64,000 nucleotides of DNA from JAKVBH01 sp049800955 (GCF_049800955.1 NZ_JBNAGA010000006.1:21565-85564), one strand, 5' to 3'. Positions 32,954 through 41,855 are shown, counted from the stretch's first letter. Numbers and translations: made by a program. The notes: generated by a model not told the origin, from the sequence alone.

Positions 32954-33691
32954 TCAAACGGGTGGGGGCCTTTCGTTTTCCAGTGTCAGCGTCACCCTGT
33001 CACCGGCGAACCATGTGCGGCCAAACTCAACCGCCGTACCAGCTTGATCAACGTTGACACCTGAGGACTTCAAGAGTGGATCGCCCTCCGAGACCTGAAG
33101 ATGGAGCGCATGTGTCGCCGTGGCCCGTACCGCCGTCAGACGGGTGGAGGCGCGGGTGTAGTCGGAGATGCCAACCAGCCGCAGCGCTTCGGTTACGCTG
33201 CTGGTTTGGTGCAGGGCTTCTTCGATGCCGGTAAGACGCCCGAGAGGAAACAGGCTTTCAAACACGGCGATCGGCTGGCCGTCGGCGAGCGAAAGACCGT
33301 GATAGACGCAAACCGGATCGCCCGGGGCAATCTGCAGCGCTTTGGCTTCGCCCGTCGTCGCGGAACGCTCCTCGACCTGGAGAATGCGCTTGTCGGGTCG
33401 CCTGCCCGCGGCGATCAGGTTCTCGTGGAACCGCACACGTTGCCCAATCGGGTAGTCCGTCGGCGTGGCTGCGACGAAAGCACCAGAACCACGACGGGTG
33501 CGGATCAGACCTTCTTCAACCAAAGCCGAGATGCCATGTCGGACTGTGTGCCGATTGACCCCAAAGCGCTTGGCCAAACCTGCCTCGGTCGGCAGTTTGT
33601 CTCCGGGCGCGTATTTGCCCTCTGCTAGGTCACTTCGGAGCGCATCGGCTATGGCCTGCCAGATGGGTGTTTTGCCTGAAGTGTCACGCAA
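32954..33691 (-). CDS. phnF: GntR/HutC-type regulator PhnF
   Basis: This 245-residue regulator has a winged helix-turn-helix (TPIWQAIADALRSDLAEG, LPTEAGLAKRFGVNRHT) and a C-terminal UTRA ligand domain. It is divergent from phnG, the normal arrangement for PhnF, which represses C-P lyase genes. The best start is TTG at 33691; no in-frame ATG fits. It is convergent with the phosphodiesterase gene. Confidence 0.9.
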   Translation of the reverse strand: MRDTSGKTPIWQAIADALRSDLAEGKYAPGDKLPTEAGLAKRFGVNRHTVRHGISALVEEGLIRTRRGSGAFVAATPTDYPIGQRVRFHENLIAAGRRPDKRILQVEERSATTGEAKALQIAPGDPVCVYHGLSLADGQPIAVFESLFPLGRLTGIEEALHQTSSVTEALRLVGISDYTRASTRLTAVRATATHALHLQVSEGDPLLKSSGVNVDQAGTAVEFGRTWFAGDRVTLTLENERPPPV

Positions 33692-33730
33692 GTTTCACAA
33701 ATCTCTTCTGTCGTGAGAGGGGGAATCTGT

Positions 33731-33753
33731 TATGATGTGTATAGTTGTATAGT
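33731..33753 (+). promoter_or_regulatory. Promoter element and direct repeats before phnG
   Basis: A TATGAT -10-like hexamer at 33731-33736 is followed by GTATAGT repeated at 33739 and 33747, 8 bp apart. They lie between phnF and phnG and could be the PhnF operator. A weak Pho-like 18-mer (GTGTCACGCAAGTTTCAC) is at 33681-33698. Confidence 0.4.
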
Positions 33754-33772
33754 ATATGGAAAAGTTGTCGAG

Positions 33773-34228
33773 ATGAAAGACACTTTCGACGAAAACGCCG
33801 AGCGAAAAGCCTGGATGGGTCTGCTGGCCAGGGCGCCGGAAGGCCGCGTTGCTGCCTTGCTGGATGCCGCCATATCGCGTCCAGAATTCACATGGCTGCG
33901 CGCGCCTGAGATCGGCAGCACAATGGTGCGTGGTCGCGCCGGTGGGACTGGCGCGCCCTTTAACATCGGAGAGATGACCGTCACGCGCTGCGCGCTGACG
34001 CTCGCCAGCGGTGAAGTCGGCCACGCCTATATTCAGGGCCGCCGCAAGTCTGATGCCGAAGCGGCGGCGCTTGTCGACGCGCTGATGCAAGGGCGCAATG
34101 CCTCAGCCGTCCGCAAGGCAGTTCTTGACCCGCTCGGGGCGGAGCAGTCCGCCGCAAAGATCGCCCGCGCCGAAAAAGCCGCTGCGACAAAGGTCGAGTT
34201 CTTCACGATGGCAAGAGGAGAGGACTAA
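33773..34228 (+). CDS. phnG: C-P lyase core complex subunit PhnG
   Basis: At 151 residues this is the normal size for PhnG, part of the PhnGHIJ complex that attaches ribose triphosphate to phosphonates and cleaves the C-P bond. Recognisable segments are RKAWMGLLARAP, RAPEIGSTMVRGRAGGTG and PFNIGEMTVTRC. The ATG at 33773 is chosen because the family begins about here; upstream codons are promoter. It overlaps phnH by one base. Confidence 0.95.
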   Translation: MKDTFDENAERKAWMGLLARAPEGRVAALLDAAISRPEFTWLRAPEIGSTMVRGRAGGTGAPFNIGEMTVTRCALTLASGEVGHAYIQGRRKSDAEAAALVDALMQGRNASAVRKAVLDPLGAEQSAAKIARAEKAAATKVEFFTMARGED

Positions 34229-34806
34229 TGCAGGCAACCGCTCTGTCAGGTGGGTTCGACAATCCCGCCATAGGGTCCGCCCACGCATTCCGGAGCGTAA
34301 TGGAAGCCATGGCGCGTCCGGGCAGGATTCATGATATTCAGGGTGCCGTTCCACCTGCGGACTTGTCCGTCGCGGCCGGCACCGTGCTGTTGACCCTGTG
34401 CGACACCGACACGCCTGTCTATCTTGCTGGCAAGGCTGACACGGATGATGTTCGCGCGTGGTTGGCCTTTCATACGGGTGCCCCGCTGGCAGGACCGTCA
34501 CATGCGATGTTTGCCGTCGGCGACTGGGACGCATTGATGCCGCTTGGCAGCTATCCCGTTGGAACGCCGGACTACCCCGATCGCTCGACCACCCTGATTG
34601 TGGAATGCGCGACGCTTGAGCACTCCGGCGCGGTTCTGACCGGGCCGGGGATCAAGACAAAGACGGCGTTGTCCCTACCCGAGATTGTGGGTTTTCAGGA
34701 CAATCACGCGTTGTTCCCGCAGGGGCTGGATTTCATTTTTACCAGTGGCGACCAACTGGCGGCCCTGCCCCGTTCCACGAAAATCGCTGATCCGGAGACG
34801 CTCTGA
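34228..34806 (+). CDS. phnH: C-P lyase core complex subunit PhnH
   Basis: The 192-residue protein starts with the PhnH pattern (GGFDNPAIGSAHAFRSVMEA, ARPGRI). It contains YPDRSTTLIVE and ends with GLDFIFTSGDQLAALPRSTK, typical of PhnH. It is a structural partner in the C-P lyase core. It overlaps phnG and phnI by one base each (TAATG and TGATG), so the core genes are tightly coupled. Confidence 0.95.
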   Translation: MQATALSGGFDNPAIGSAHAFRSVMEAMARPGRIHDIQGAVPPADLSVAAGTVLLTLCDTDTPVYLAGKADTDDVRAWLAFHTGAPLAGPSHAMFAVGDWDALMPLGSYPVGTPDYPDRSTTLIVECATLEHSGAVLTGPGIKTKTALSLPEIVGFQDNHALFPQGLDFIFTSGDQLAALPRSTKIADPETL

Positions 34807-35894
34807 TGTATGTTGCTGTGAAGGGCGGCGAGCGGGCCATTGAAAACGCCCATGCCTGGCTTGCGGAGGAACGCCGTGGCGATACGGATGTCGCCGAACT
34901 GAGCATTGCGCAGATCCGTGAACAGTTGAAGCTGGCCGTCGACCGCGTCATGGCCGAAGGTTCGCTCTATGATCCTGACCTTGCCGCATTGGCGATCAAG
35001 CAATCGCGCGGTGATCTGATTGAAGCAATCTTCCTGATTCGGGCTTACCGCACCACACTACCGAGGTTCGGCGCATCGGATCCGGTGGACACGGGTGCGA
35101 TGGCCTGCGACCGGCGCATCTCGGCGACGTTCAAAGATCTGCCTGGAGGGCAAGTTCTGGGGCCGACCTTCGATTACACGCACCGTTTGCTAGATTTCAA
35201 ACTGGCTGCAGATGGCGACGTCCCCGAGGCCCCAACGCGGGAAAGCGTTCCAGGCGACGTGCCGCATGTGACAGAGTTTCTCAACCGCGAAGGCCTGATT
35301 GAAGAAGCCCCCCGCGATGATACACCGCCGCCTGACCTGACGCGCGAGCCGCTTGAAATGCCAGCAGACCGCGCGCTGCGGCTGCAAGCGCTGACCCGCG
35401 CCGATGAAGGTTTCACGCTTGGTCTCGCCTATTCCACGCAACGCGGCTATGCGCGCAACCATGCCTTTGTCGGCGAGCTGCGGATCGGTGCCGTCGCGGT
35501 CGAGATGGACATCCCAGAGCTGGGTTTTGCTATCGAGATTGGGGAGATCACCCTAACCGAATGCGAAACCGTCAACCAATTCAAAGGCTCCAAAACCGAG
35601 CCTCCGCAATTCACCCGCGGATACGGGCTGGTCTTTGGCCAATCCGAACGCAAGGCGATCTCCATGGCGCTGGTTGACCGCGCGCTGCGGTGGAAGGAAC
35701 TGGGCGAAGACTATGTCGGCGCGCCTGCACAAGACACCGAGTTTGTTCTTTACCACGCGGACAACATCCAGGCGACGGGCTTCCTGGAGCACATCAAGCT
35801 GCCCCACTACGTCGACTTCCAGTCTGAATTGGAATTGGTGCGCAAATTGCGCCGCGAGGCAGGGGCGGATCGGGTTCAAGAGGCGGCAGAATGA
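34806..35894 (+). CDS. phnI: C-P lyase nucleosidase subunit PhnI
   Basis: The 362-residue subunit begins MYVAVKGGERAIENAH, the family's opening. It includes GYARNHAFVGELR and ends with a region containing VLYHADNIQATGFLEHIKLP. PhnI removes adenine from ATP while forming the phosphonate-ribose triphosphate. The 3' end overlaps the following HAD gene as ATGA, where most clusters would have phnJ directly. Confidence 0.95.
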   Translation: MYVAVKGGERAIENAHAWLAEERRGDTDVAELSIAQIREQLKLAVDRVMAEGSLYDPDLAALAIKQSRGDLIEAIFLIRAYRTTLPRFGASDPVDTGAMACDRRISATFKDLPGGQVLGPTFDYTHRLLDFKLAADGDVPEAPTRESVPGDVPHVTEFLNREGLIEEAPRDDTPPPDLTREPLEMPADRALRLQALTRADEGFTLGLAYSTQRGYARNHAFVGELRIGAVAVEMDIPELGFAIEIGEITLTECETVNQFKGSKTEPPQFTRGYGLVFGQSERKAISMALVDRALRWKELGEDYVGAPAQDTEFVLYHADNIQATGFLEHIKLPHYVDFQSELELVRKLRREAGADRVQEAAE

Positions 35895-36484
35895 AATACG
35901 TCGTCTTCGACATTGGCGCCGTTCTCTTAGAGTGGAAGCCCGAATTGGCATGGGCCGACGAACTTGGGCTGGACGGCGCGCGCGATTTCATGCGCCGTAT
36001 AAGCTTTGACAAGATCAATCTTGCCTGCGACGCAGGGGCCAGCTTTGCGAAGGCAAGCAAGGAGATCGCAGACCCGGACGACGCTGCTCGGCTAGAGCGA
36101 TATGTCAGCCTCTATCACTTGACGGTGCCAAACAAGATTACGGGCACGTGGGATTGCCTTTACGACCTGAAAGAGCGCGGCATCAAATTGCACGCCATCA
36201 CCAACTGGTCCGCAGAGACATGGCCGGTCGGCGTAAAGGTCCATCCAGAGTTGGGTAAAGTTTTCGAGACCACGATCGTGTCTGGACAGGTCGGTATGAT
36301 CAAGCCCAGCGTCACGATATTCCAACTTCTTTGTGACCGTGCCGGTGTTGCCGCGGAAAACTGCATCTTCATCGATGATGGTCCGCACAACTGTGTCGGC
36401 GCCCGGGCCGCGGGAATGGACGCGATCCATTTCACAAATCCTGACGCGCTCAGAGCCTCACTAGAGGCAAAGGGGGTACTATGA
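35891..36484 (+). CDS. HAD-superfamily hydrolase inserted between phnI and phnJ
   Basis: This 197-residue enzyme has HAD motif I as FDIGAVLLEW (nucleophile Asp7, with Gly at the usual second Asp as in YihX-like members). Motif II is AITNWS, the Lys motif is GMIKPS, and motif IV is FIDDGPHN. It is a likely small-molecule phosphatase. It overlaps phnI and phnJ by four bases on each side, so it is translationally coupled to the core. It may dephosphorylate a ribose-phosphate intermediate, which is inference from position. Confidence 0.85.
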   Translation: MKYVVFDIGAVLLEWKPELAWADELGLDGARDFMRRISFDKINLACDAGASFAKASKEIADPDDAARLERYVSLYHLTVPNKITGTWDCLYDLKERGIKLHAITNWSAETWPVGVKVHPELGKVFETTIVSGQVGMIKPSVTIFQLLCDRAGVAAENCIFIDDGPHNCVGARAAGMDAIHFTNPDALRASLEAKGVL

Positions 36485-37338
36485 CCGATCAGGCTTACAA
36501 CTTCGCCTATCTCGACGAACAGACCAAGCGGATGATCCGCCGCGCGATCCTAAAAGGGTTGGCCATCCCCGGGTATCAGGTGCCCTTCGCTTCTCGCGAA
36601 ATGCCCATGCCCTATGGTTGGGGTACGGGGGGCGTTCAGGTTTCTGCCGCCGTTTTGACGCCGGATGATACGTTCAAGGTGATCGACCAAGGTGCGGACG
36701 ACACCACGAACGCCGTTTCCATTCGGTCGTTTTTTGAACGCACGGCAGGAGTTGAGACCACCACCACGACCTCAGAGGCGACCGTGATCCAGACCCGCCA
36801 CCGCATCCCCGAAGAGCCGCTGACCGAGGATCAGATCCTCGTCTATCAGGTGCCGATCCCGGAACCGCTACGGTTTCTGGAACCACGCGAAAGCGAGACG
36901 CGCAAGATGCACAGCCTTGAGGAATATGGGCTGATGCATGTGAAGCTCTATGAGGACATCAGCCGGCACGGCCATATTGCGACCTCCTACGCCTATCCGG
37001 TGAAGGTCGAGGAGCGCTATGTGATGGACCCGTCGCCCATCCCGAAATTTGACAATCCGAAACTGGGCGACATGGCCGCCATCCAGCTGTTTGGCGCAGG
37101 CCGCGAGCAGCGGATATACGCGCTGCCGCCCTACACGCAGGTTGTGAGCCTCGATTTCGAAGACCATCCGTTCGAAGCCAGCAAGGCGGATCACCCTTGC
37201 GGGCTGTGCGACGCGACGGACAGCTATCTGGACGAAGTCATCATGGATGATCAGGGCGGGCGCATGTTCGTCTGCTCCGACACGGATTACTGCGAAGCTC
37301 GGCGCGCCGCTGGTCACAAAGGAAAGGACGCGGCATGA
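36481..37338 (+). CDS. phnJ: C-P lyase radical SAM subunit PhnJ
   Basis: PhnJ (285 residues) cleaves the carbon-phosphorus bond. Four cysteines at 240, 243, 265 and 271 have the spacing C-x2-C-x21-C-x5-C, the iron-sulphur ligands and catalytic Cys of the family. The protein begins YNFAYLDEQTKRMIRRAIL and contains RETRKMHSLEEYGLM-like residues near 140. It overlaps the HAD gene and phnK by four bases each. Confidence 0.97.
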   Translation: MTDQAYNFAYLDEQTKRMIRRAILKGLAIPGYQVPFASREMPMPYGWGTGGVQVSAAVLTPDDTFKVIDQGADDTTNAVSIRSFFERTAGVETTTTTSEATVIQTRHRIPEEPLTEDQILVYQVPIPEPLRFLEPRESETRKMHSLEEYGLMHVKLYEDISRHGHIATSYAYPVKVEERYVMDPSPIPKFDNPKLGDMAAIQLFGAGREQRIYALPPYTQVVSLDFEDHPFEASKADHPCGLCDATDSYLDEVIMDDQGGRMFVCSDTDYCEARRAAGHKGKDAA

Positions 37339-38105
37339 CACCTTTGCTGTCGGTTCAAGGTATCACCAAACGCTACGGCGCACATATCGGCTGCGCGGAC
37401 GTGTCCTTTGATCTCTATCCCGGTGAGGTGATGGGCATTGTCGGCGAAAGCGGATCGGGCAAATCGACGCTGCTGAATTGCATGGCGGGGCATCTGCCAC
37501 CTGATGCGGGTCAGGTCGTGTTCGATACGCGCACCGACGGCCCCAAGGATACGATCACCATGTCCGAGCCCGAACGGCGGATGTTGGGGCGGACGGATTG
37601 GGCGTTCGTTCACCAACACGCCCGTGACGGGCTGCGTATGGGCGTCTCAGCCGGCGGCAATGTTGGCGAGCGGTTGATGGCTGTCGGCGAACGGCGTTAC
37701 GGCGACATTCGCGGCAAGGCCACGGATTGGCTGGAGCGGGTCGAGATCGACGCCGCCCGCGTCGATGACCGACCCACAACCTTTTCCGGCGGCATGCAGC
37801 AGCGCCTGCAGATCGCGCGCAATCTTGTGACGGGGCCGCGTCTGGTCTTCATGGATGAGCCCACCGGGGGCCTCGATGTGTCGGTGCAGGCACGACTGCT
37901 GGATCTGTTGCGCGGGCTGGTGCGCGACATGGGCCTGTCGGCGATCATCGTCACCCACGACCTCGCCGTCGTGCGCCTGCTGGCGGATCGTCTAATGGTG
38001 ATGAAATCAGGCCGGGTGGTCGAGGCGGGCCTGACCGATCAGGTGCTGGATGATCCGCAACACGCCTATTCCCAACTTCTTGTGTCTTCCGTTTTGCAGG
38101 TGTGA
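37335..38105 (+). CDS. phnK: C-P lyase ABC-type ATPase PhnK
   Basis: The 256-residue ATPase has Walker A GESGSGKST, the signature FSGGMQQRLQIARNL and Walker B LVFMDEPTGGLD. PhnK docks on the core complex and is not part of a transporter. DTRTDGPKDTITMSEPERR is the usual PhnK insertion region. It overlaps phnJ by four bases and is followed after 3 bp by a GNAT gene. Confidence 0.94.
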   Translation: MTPLLSVQGITKRYGAHIGCADVSFDLYPGEVMGIVGESGSGKSTLLNCMAGHLPPDAGQVVFDTRTDGPKDTITMSEPERRMLGRTDWAFVHQHARDGLRMGVSAGGNVGERLMAVGERRYGDIRGKATDWLERVEIDAARVDDRPTTFSGGMQQRLQIARNLVTGPRLVFMDEPTGGLDVSVQARLLDLLRGLVRDMGLSAIIVTHDLAVVRLLADRLMVMKSGRVVEAGLTDQVLDDPQHAYSQLLVSSVLQV

Positions 38106-38108
38106 GTC

Positions 38109-38570
38109 ATGACAGTTCAAATCACTCAGGCTACGGATATGGATTGCCAAGATGTCGTTTCGTTCTTGGCCACCGCCTTACCTGAAAGTTGGCGGCAGCC
38201 AGAATTGCCAGACCGCGCGCAGATTCAACGCGTCCTCTCACATAACGCGTCCATCCTTATGATCGCGCGTCAAGAAGACACCGTCGTGGGGCTGGCGCTT
38301 GGATGGTGCTTTCCCAACGCAGTCGCCCAAGGCGATACAGTCATGCTGGATGAGCTTTTGGTCGATCCTGGCTGTCGCGGGATTGGCATCGGCACTGAGT
38401 TGGTAAAGGCATTTACAAAGACAGCACGGCAACTCGGAAAAGCACCGATCGAAGTCTGGGCAACAACAGATTTTCCGGACGAGCCAGCCGCAACCCCGTT
38501 TGCACGAACAGGCGGCCAACAGGGCGAGTTGCTGCGCCAATTCGACTGGCCAAAGGAGGCATGCGCATGA
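38109..38570 (+). CDS. GNAT-family N-acetyltransferase between phnK and phnL
   Basis: A 153-residue GNAT protein with the acetyl-CoA binding segment LVDPGCRGIGIGTELV and a C-terminal strand region. It lies 3 bp after phnK and overlaps phnL by four bases, so it is an integral operon member. It may act on aminophosphonates like PhnO, but it is not clearly PhnO by sequence. It is the second GNAT in the cluster. Confidence 0.82.
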   Translation: MTVQITQATDMDCQDVVSFLATALPESWRQPELPDRAQIQRVLSHNASILMIARQEDTVVGLALGWCFPNAVAQGDTVMLDELLVDPGCRGIGIGTELVKAFTKTARQLGKAPIEVWATTDFPDEPAATPFARTGGQQGELLRQFDWPKEACA

Positions 38571-39250
38571 TCTCTCTAGAAGACGTCTCGAAAACCTTCA
38601 CGCTGCACAATCAAGGCAGCGCCGTGATTGAAGTCATCAGAGATGTGTCCTTTCACGTAGTCCCTGGAGAGTGCGTGGCGCTGACCGGGGCTTCAGGTGC
38701 GGGTAAATCGACCCTGATGCGGATGATCTACGGCAATTACCTGACCCAATCGGGATCGATCTGCATCGGAGATGTGGACATCGTAAAGGCAGAACCCCGT
38801 GAGATCATCGCGCTGCGCCGCGAGGTGCTGGGCTATGTCAGCCAGTTCCTGCGGGTTGTTCCGCGCGTGCCGACGCTAGAAGTGGTCGCAGACCCCTTAC
38901 GGGCCCTGGGTGTGCCTACTGAGGACGCCCAAGCAAGGGCGCAAGACCTGCTGTCGAAACTCAACATCCCTCAGCGGCTCTGGTCTCTGTCCCCGACAAC
39001 CTTCTCGGGCGGCGAACAGCAGCGGGTCAACATCGCGCGCGGTTTTGCCCACGCATATCCCGCGATGCTTCTGGACGAGCCCACAGCAAGCCTTGATGCG
39101 ACCAATCGGGAAGTCGTGTTGTCCCTGATTGAGGAGGCTAAAACCCGCGGTGCGGCGATCATTGGCATCTTCCACGACGAGGCGGCGCGCGCGCGTGTCT
39201 GCGACCGCGAGATCGACGTCAGCGCGTTCACACCCGGCCTCGCGGCATGA
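38567..39250 (+). CDS. phnL: C-P lyase ABC-type ATPase PhnL
   Basis: The 227-residue ATPase has Walker A GASGAGKST, VSQFLRVVPRVPTLEVV, the signature FSGGEQQRVNIARGF and Walker B LLDEPTASLD. Two ATGs lie close together (38561 and 38567). AAGGAGG is only one base from the first but seven from the second, so 38567 is the start, overlapping the GNAT stop. Confidence 0.94.
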   Translation: MISLEDVSKTFTLHNQGSAVIEVIRDVSFHVVPGECVALTGASGAGKSTLMRMIYGNYLTQSGSICIGDVDIVKAEPREIIALRREVLGYVSQFLRVVPRVPTLEVVADPLRALGVPTEDAQARAQDLLSKLNIPQRLWSLSPTTFSGGEQQRVNIARGFAHAYPAMLLDEPTASLDATNREVVLSLIEEAKTRGAAIIGIFHDEAARARVCDREIDVSAFTPGLAA

Positions 39251-39792
39251 CCGAGGGTCGCCTCATCGCAGTTGTTGGCCCCTCTGGTGTGGGTAAGGAC
39301 AGCGTGATGCAGGGTGTGGCAGAGGTCATGCCGAAACTACATCTTGTTCGGCGCGTTATCACGCGCGCTCCGGGCCTGGGCGGCGAAGACTACGACGCTG
39401 TCTCTGAGGCGCAGTTTCAGGATCTCGTAAGCGATGGGGCTTTCGCCGTCCATTGGGGCGCGCATGGACTGTTCTATGGCATTCCGCAAACAGTGAGATA
39501 CCAGCTGAACAAGGGCACAGACTGTTTGGCCAACTTCTCGCGGAAAGCGCTGCAGGCTGGTGCAGATGCGTTCCCCAACTTCGTCGTCCTGAACATCACG
39601 GCGGAGCCCGAGACTTTGGCTGCCCGGTTGGCAGTACGCGGCCGCGAGTCGGAGGCCGACATCGCCAGACGCCTCGCCGAGGCGGCAAAGCCGCTACCGA
39701 CAGCTCTGGACGTCATCACGCTTTCCAATGATGGACCGCTTAACCAGACAATCGCGCGCGCAGCTCAGCTGCTTCACGCCGTGAGCGTATAG
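39247..39792 (+). CDS. phnN: Ribose 1,5-bisphosphate phosphokinase PhnN
   Basis: This 181-residue kinase resembles guanylate kinase. P-loop GPSGVGKDS is at residues 12-20, followed by RRVITRAPGLGGEDYDAVSE. It converts ribose 1,5-bisphosphate from C-P lyase to PRPP. It overlaps phnL by four bases, and its 3' end overlaps the convergent 2H phosphoesterase gene by 19 bases. Confidence 0.93.
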   Translation: MTEGRLIAVVGPSGVGKDSVMQGVAEVMPKLHLVRRVITRAPGLGGEDYDAVSEAQFQDLVSDGAFAVHWGAHGLFYGIPQTVRYQLNKGTDCLANFSRKALQAGADAFPNFVVLNITAEPETLAARLAVRGRESEADIARRLAEAAKPLPTALDVITLSNDGPLNQTIARAAQLLHAVSV

Positions 39793-40445
39793 CGATGGAT
39801 CAGTTCAAAGCGCCCATCCTGCCCTTCGCCGCAAAGCGCGATCTGATCCGCGACAAAAGGCGCGGACAAATCCGGCAGGTGAACTTGCAAGGTATCCATC
39901 CAACCCGGCGCGTCCCCTTCGGGCAACCCACCCGAGAGTGTCAGATGAAACCGGAACTCCTCGAAGACGTAAGGGTAGCCCCACTGCGCCAGCAGCATCT
40001 CTTGCCGGTTGCTCAGTCCGGCTTTGCGGCGTCGCGCAAGTTCTGCCTCACCCGCAGGCGCGCGAAACCCGTCAAGATCGCGCACGCATGCCTCAGCGAT
40101 GCGTTGCAAGCCGTCCAGTGTCCCAAAGGGCGTGAGCGCCAGAAATCGGCCCAACTGCGTCAACTTCAGTCCGTCACAAGCTGCAGGAGAAAGCACACCC
40201 GCCAAGTCGGACACAGCTGCTTCAAGAGCCTCAGGCGTTTGCCCCTCTTTCAAGCGGAATGGCGGTTTCAGGGTTCCGTGAAAGCCATATTTGCGCGGTG
40301 TCATTGTAATGTCATGCAAACCGGGCACATCGAATTGAGGCACCTTGCGGCCCGTCACAACATCCCAGCCCAGCCATTTCGCACCGAAGTCGGCCAATGG
40401 GCCTTCGGGCGGTACGTAGTAAATTGCGAAACGAGCGTATGACAT
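39774..40445 (-). CDS. 2H phosphoesterase-like protein of phosphonate operons (DUF1045)
   Basis: The 223-residue protein has two HxT motifs (YGFHGTLKPPF and FRFHLTLSGG), the catalytic pair of 2H phosphoesterases. It starts with the DUF1045 pattern ARFAIYYVPPEGPLADFGA. The ATG at 40445 is used; upstream codons lie in phnM. No phnP gene is visible in the cluster. This enzyme could open the cyclic ribose phosphate in its place, which is inference. It is divergent from phnM. Confidence 0.88.
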   Translation of the reverse strand: MSYARFAIYYVPPEGPLADFGAKWLGWDVVTGRKVPQFDVPGLHDITMTPRKYGFHGTLKPPFRLKEGQTPEALEAAVSDLAGVLSPAACDGLKLTQLGRFLALTPFGTLDGLQRIAEACVRDLDGFRAPAGEAELARRRKAGLSNRQEMLLAQWGYPYVFEEFRFHLTLSGGLPEGDAPGWMDTLQVHLPDLSAPFVADQIALCGEGQDGRFELIHRYTLTA

Positions 40446-40494
40446 GAATTCCCCTTTTCCTGCATCGTCTTTGGCAAAAGCATGTGACACTTCG

Positions 40495-41637
40495 ATGTCA
40501 GCAGACCTTTGTCTTGCCAATGCTCAGCTTGTTTTGCCAGATCGGGTAGCGCTTGGGTCGATCACGATTGAAGCGGGTGTCATTTCCGAAATCACTGAAG
40601 GGGATAGCATCCCAAGAGGGGCTTTGGATTGCGGCAGGGATCTGGTGCTTCCGGGTCTTGTGGAGTTGCATACCGACAATGTCGAACGCCACATCGAGCC
40701 GCGCCCCGAGGTCGATTGGCCCCATCTGCCTGCTCTTCTTGCCCATGATGCAGAATTGGCCTCCACCGGGATCACTACGGTGTTCGATGCCATGCGCGTC
40801 GGGTCCATCCATTCGGGCAAAGGCCGCTACATCGACTATGCCCGCAAACTGGCCGACGAGCTTTTGGCTGCGCGCGCGGAAGGCATGTTCAAGATCAGCC
40901 ACTTTCTTCACCTGCGCGCCGAGATCTGCTCTGAGACGTTGCTCGAAGAATTGGCTGCCTTTGGCCCCGAAGATCGCGTCGGCATTGTCAGCCTGATGGA
41001 CCACACGCCCGGACAGCGGCAATTCCGTGATCTGACGGCGCTCAAGACCTATGTCGCCAAGAAGCGTGGTATGAATGATGCCGAATTTGCCGAGCATGTG
41101 CAAAACCTGCTCGGTCTTCAGGAGCGGTTCGGTGCAAAGCATGAAAAGGGCGCGGTTACAGAGGCGGCCCGTTTGGGCGCAGTGCTGGCCAGCCATGACG
41201 ATACGACGGCAGAGCATGTCGCGACATCAGCCACCAACGGCGTTGGTTTCGCGGAATTCCCAACGACGGTCGAGGCCGCACAGGCCTGCCGGGACCAGGG
41301 TATTGCCGTGATGATGGGTGCGCCGAACCTGATCCGCGGTGGGTCACATTCCGGCAATGTCGCCGCTGAAGATCTGGCTAAGCAGGACCTGCTGGACATC
41401 GTCTCATCTGACTATGTTCCCTCGGCGCTGCTGCTCTCCGCCTTCCATCTCGCTCAAATCTGGGATGATCTGCCGCGCGCGATTGCAACCGTAACACGCA
41501 ACCCGGCGCAAGCCGCGCGCCTTTACGATCGCGGTGTTCTAAATGTCGGGATGCGGGGCGACGTTCTGAGGGTTCGCCAAACCGAAGCGGCGCCCCTTCT
41601 GCGCGGGGTGTGGAGCCAAGGAACAAAAATTGGCTGA
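40495..41637 (+). CDS. phnM: Triphosphate pyrophosphohydrolase PhnM
   Basis: At 380 residues it matches PhnM. It is an amidohydrolase with metal ligands in LVLPGLVELHTDNVERH, a conserved KISHFLHLRAEI and SLMDHTPGQRQF, and LASHDDTTAEHV. It removes pyrophosphate from the phosphonate-ribose triphosphate. The frame opens at 40444, inside the divergent gene's start codon, but the ATG at 40495 gives the family length and leaves room for a promoter. Confidence 0.93.
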   Translation: MSADLCLANAQLVLPDRVALGSITIEAGVISEITEGDSIPRGALDCGRDLVLPGLVELHTDNVERHIEPRPEVDWPHLPALLAHDAELASTGITTVFDAMRVGSIHSGKGRYIDYARKLADELLAARAEGMFKISHFLHLRAEICSETLLEELAAFGPEDRVGIVSLMDHTPGQRQFRDLTALKTYVAKKRGMNDAEFAEHVQNLLGLQERFGAKHEKGAVTEAARLGAVLASHDDTTAEHVATSATNGVGFAEFPTTVEAAQACRDQGIAVMMGAPNLIRGGSHSGNVAAEDLAKQDLLDIVSSDYVPSALLLSAFHLAQIWDDLPRAIATVTRNPAQAARLYDRGVLNVGMRGDVLRVRQTEAAPLLRGVWSQGTKIG

Positions 41638-41648
41638 GCAGGGTGTCG

Positions 41649-41855
41649 TTACCTTGAGAACGGTTTTGATCGCGCAAGCAGCCATCGGGTAATCTCTGCT
41701 TCAGAGGCCCCCGAAAACTCAGCCGCCTCGTTCGGGTCTAACCTATCCTTGGCGACGTCAAACACTCGGGGCGACCTTCGCCCTTTCGGCTTGAACCAGA
41801 TGGCAGCAATGGCGTTTCTGCCGTCGGTCTCGGCGATGTAGCGCGTGATGTTCAT
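41649..41855 (-). CDS. Small unknown protein downstream of phnM
   Basis: A 68-residue frame starting MNITRYIAETDGRNAIAAIW, with a later GASEAEITRWLLARS. It resembles a small cytosolic protein rather than random sequence, but no family is recognised. The ATG at 41855 is chosen because upstream codons look unlike protein. It is convergent with phnM, 11 bp away. Confidence 0.5.
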   Translation of the reverse strand: MNITRYIAETDGRNAIAAIWFKPKGRRSPRVFDVAKDRLDPNEAAEFSGASEAEITRWLLARSKPFSR

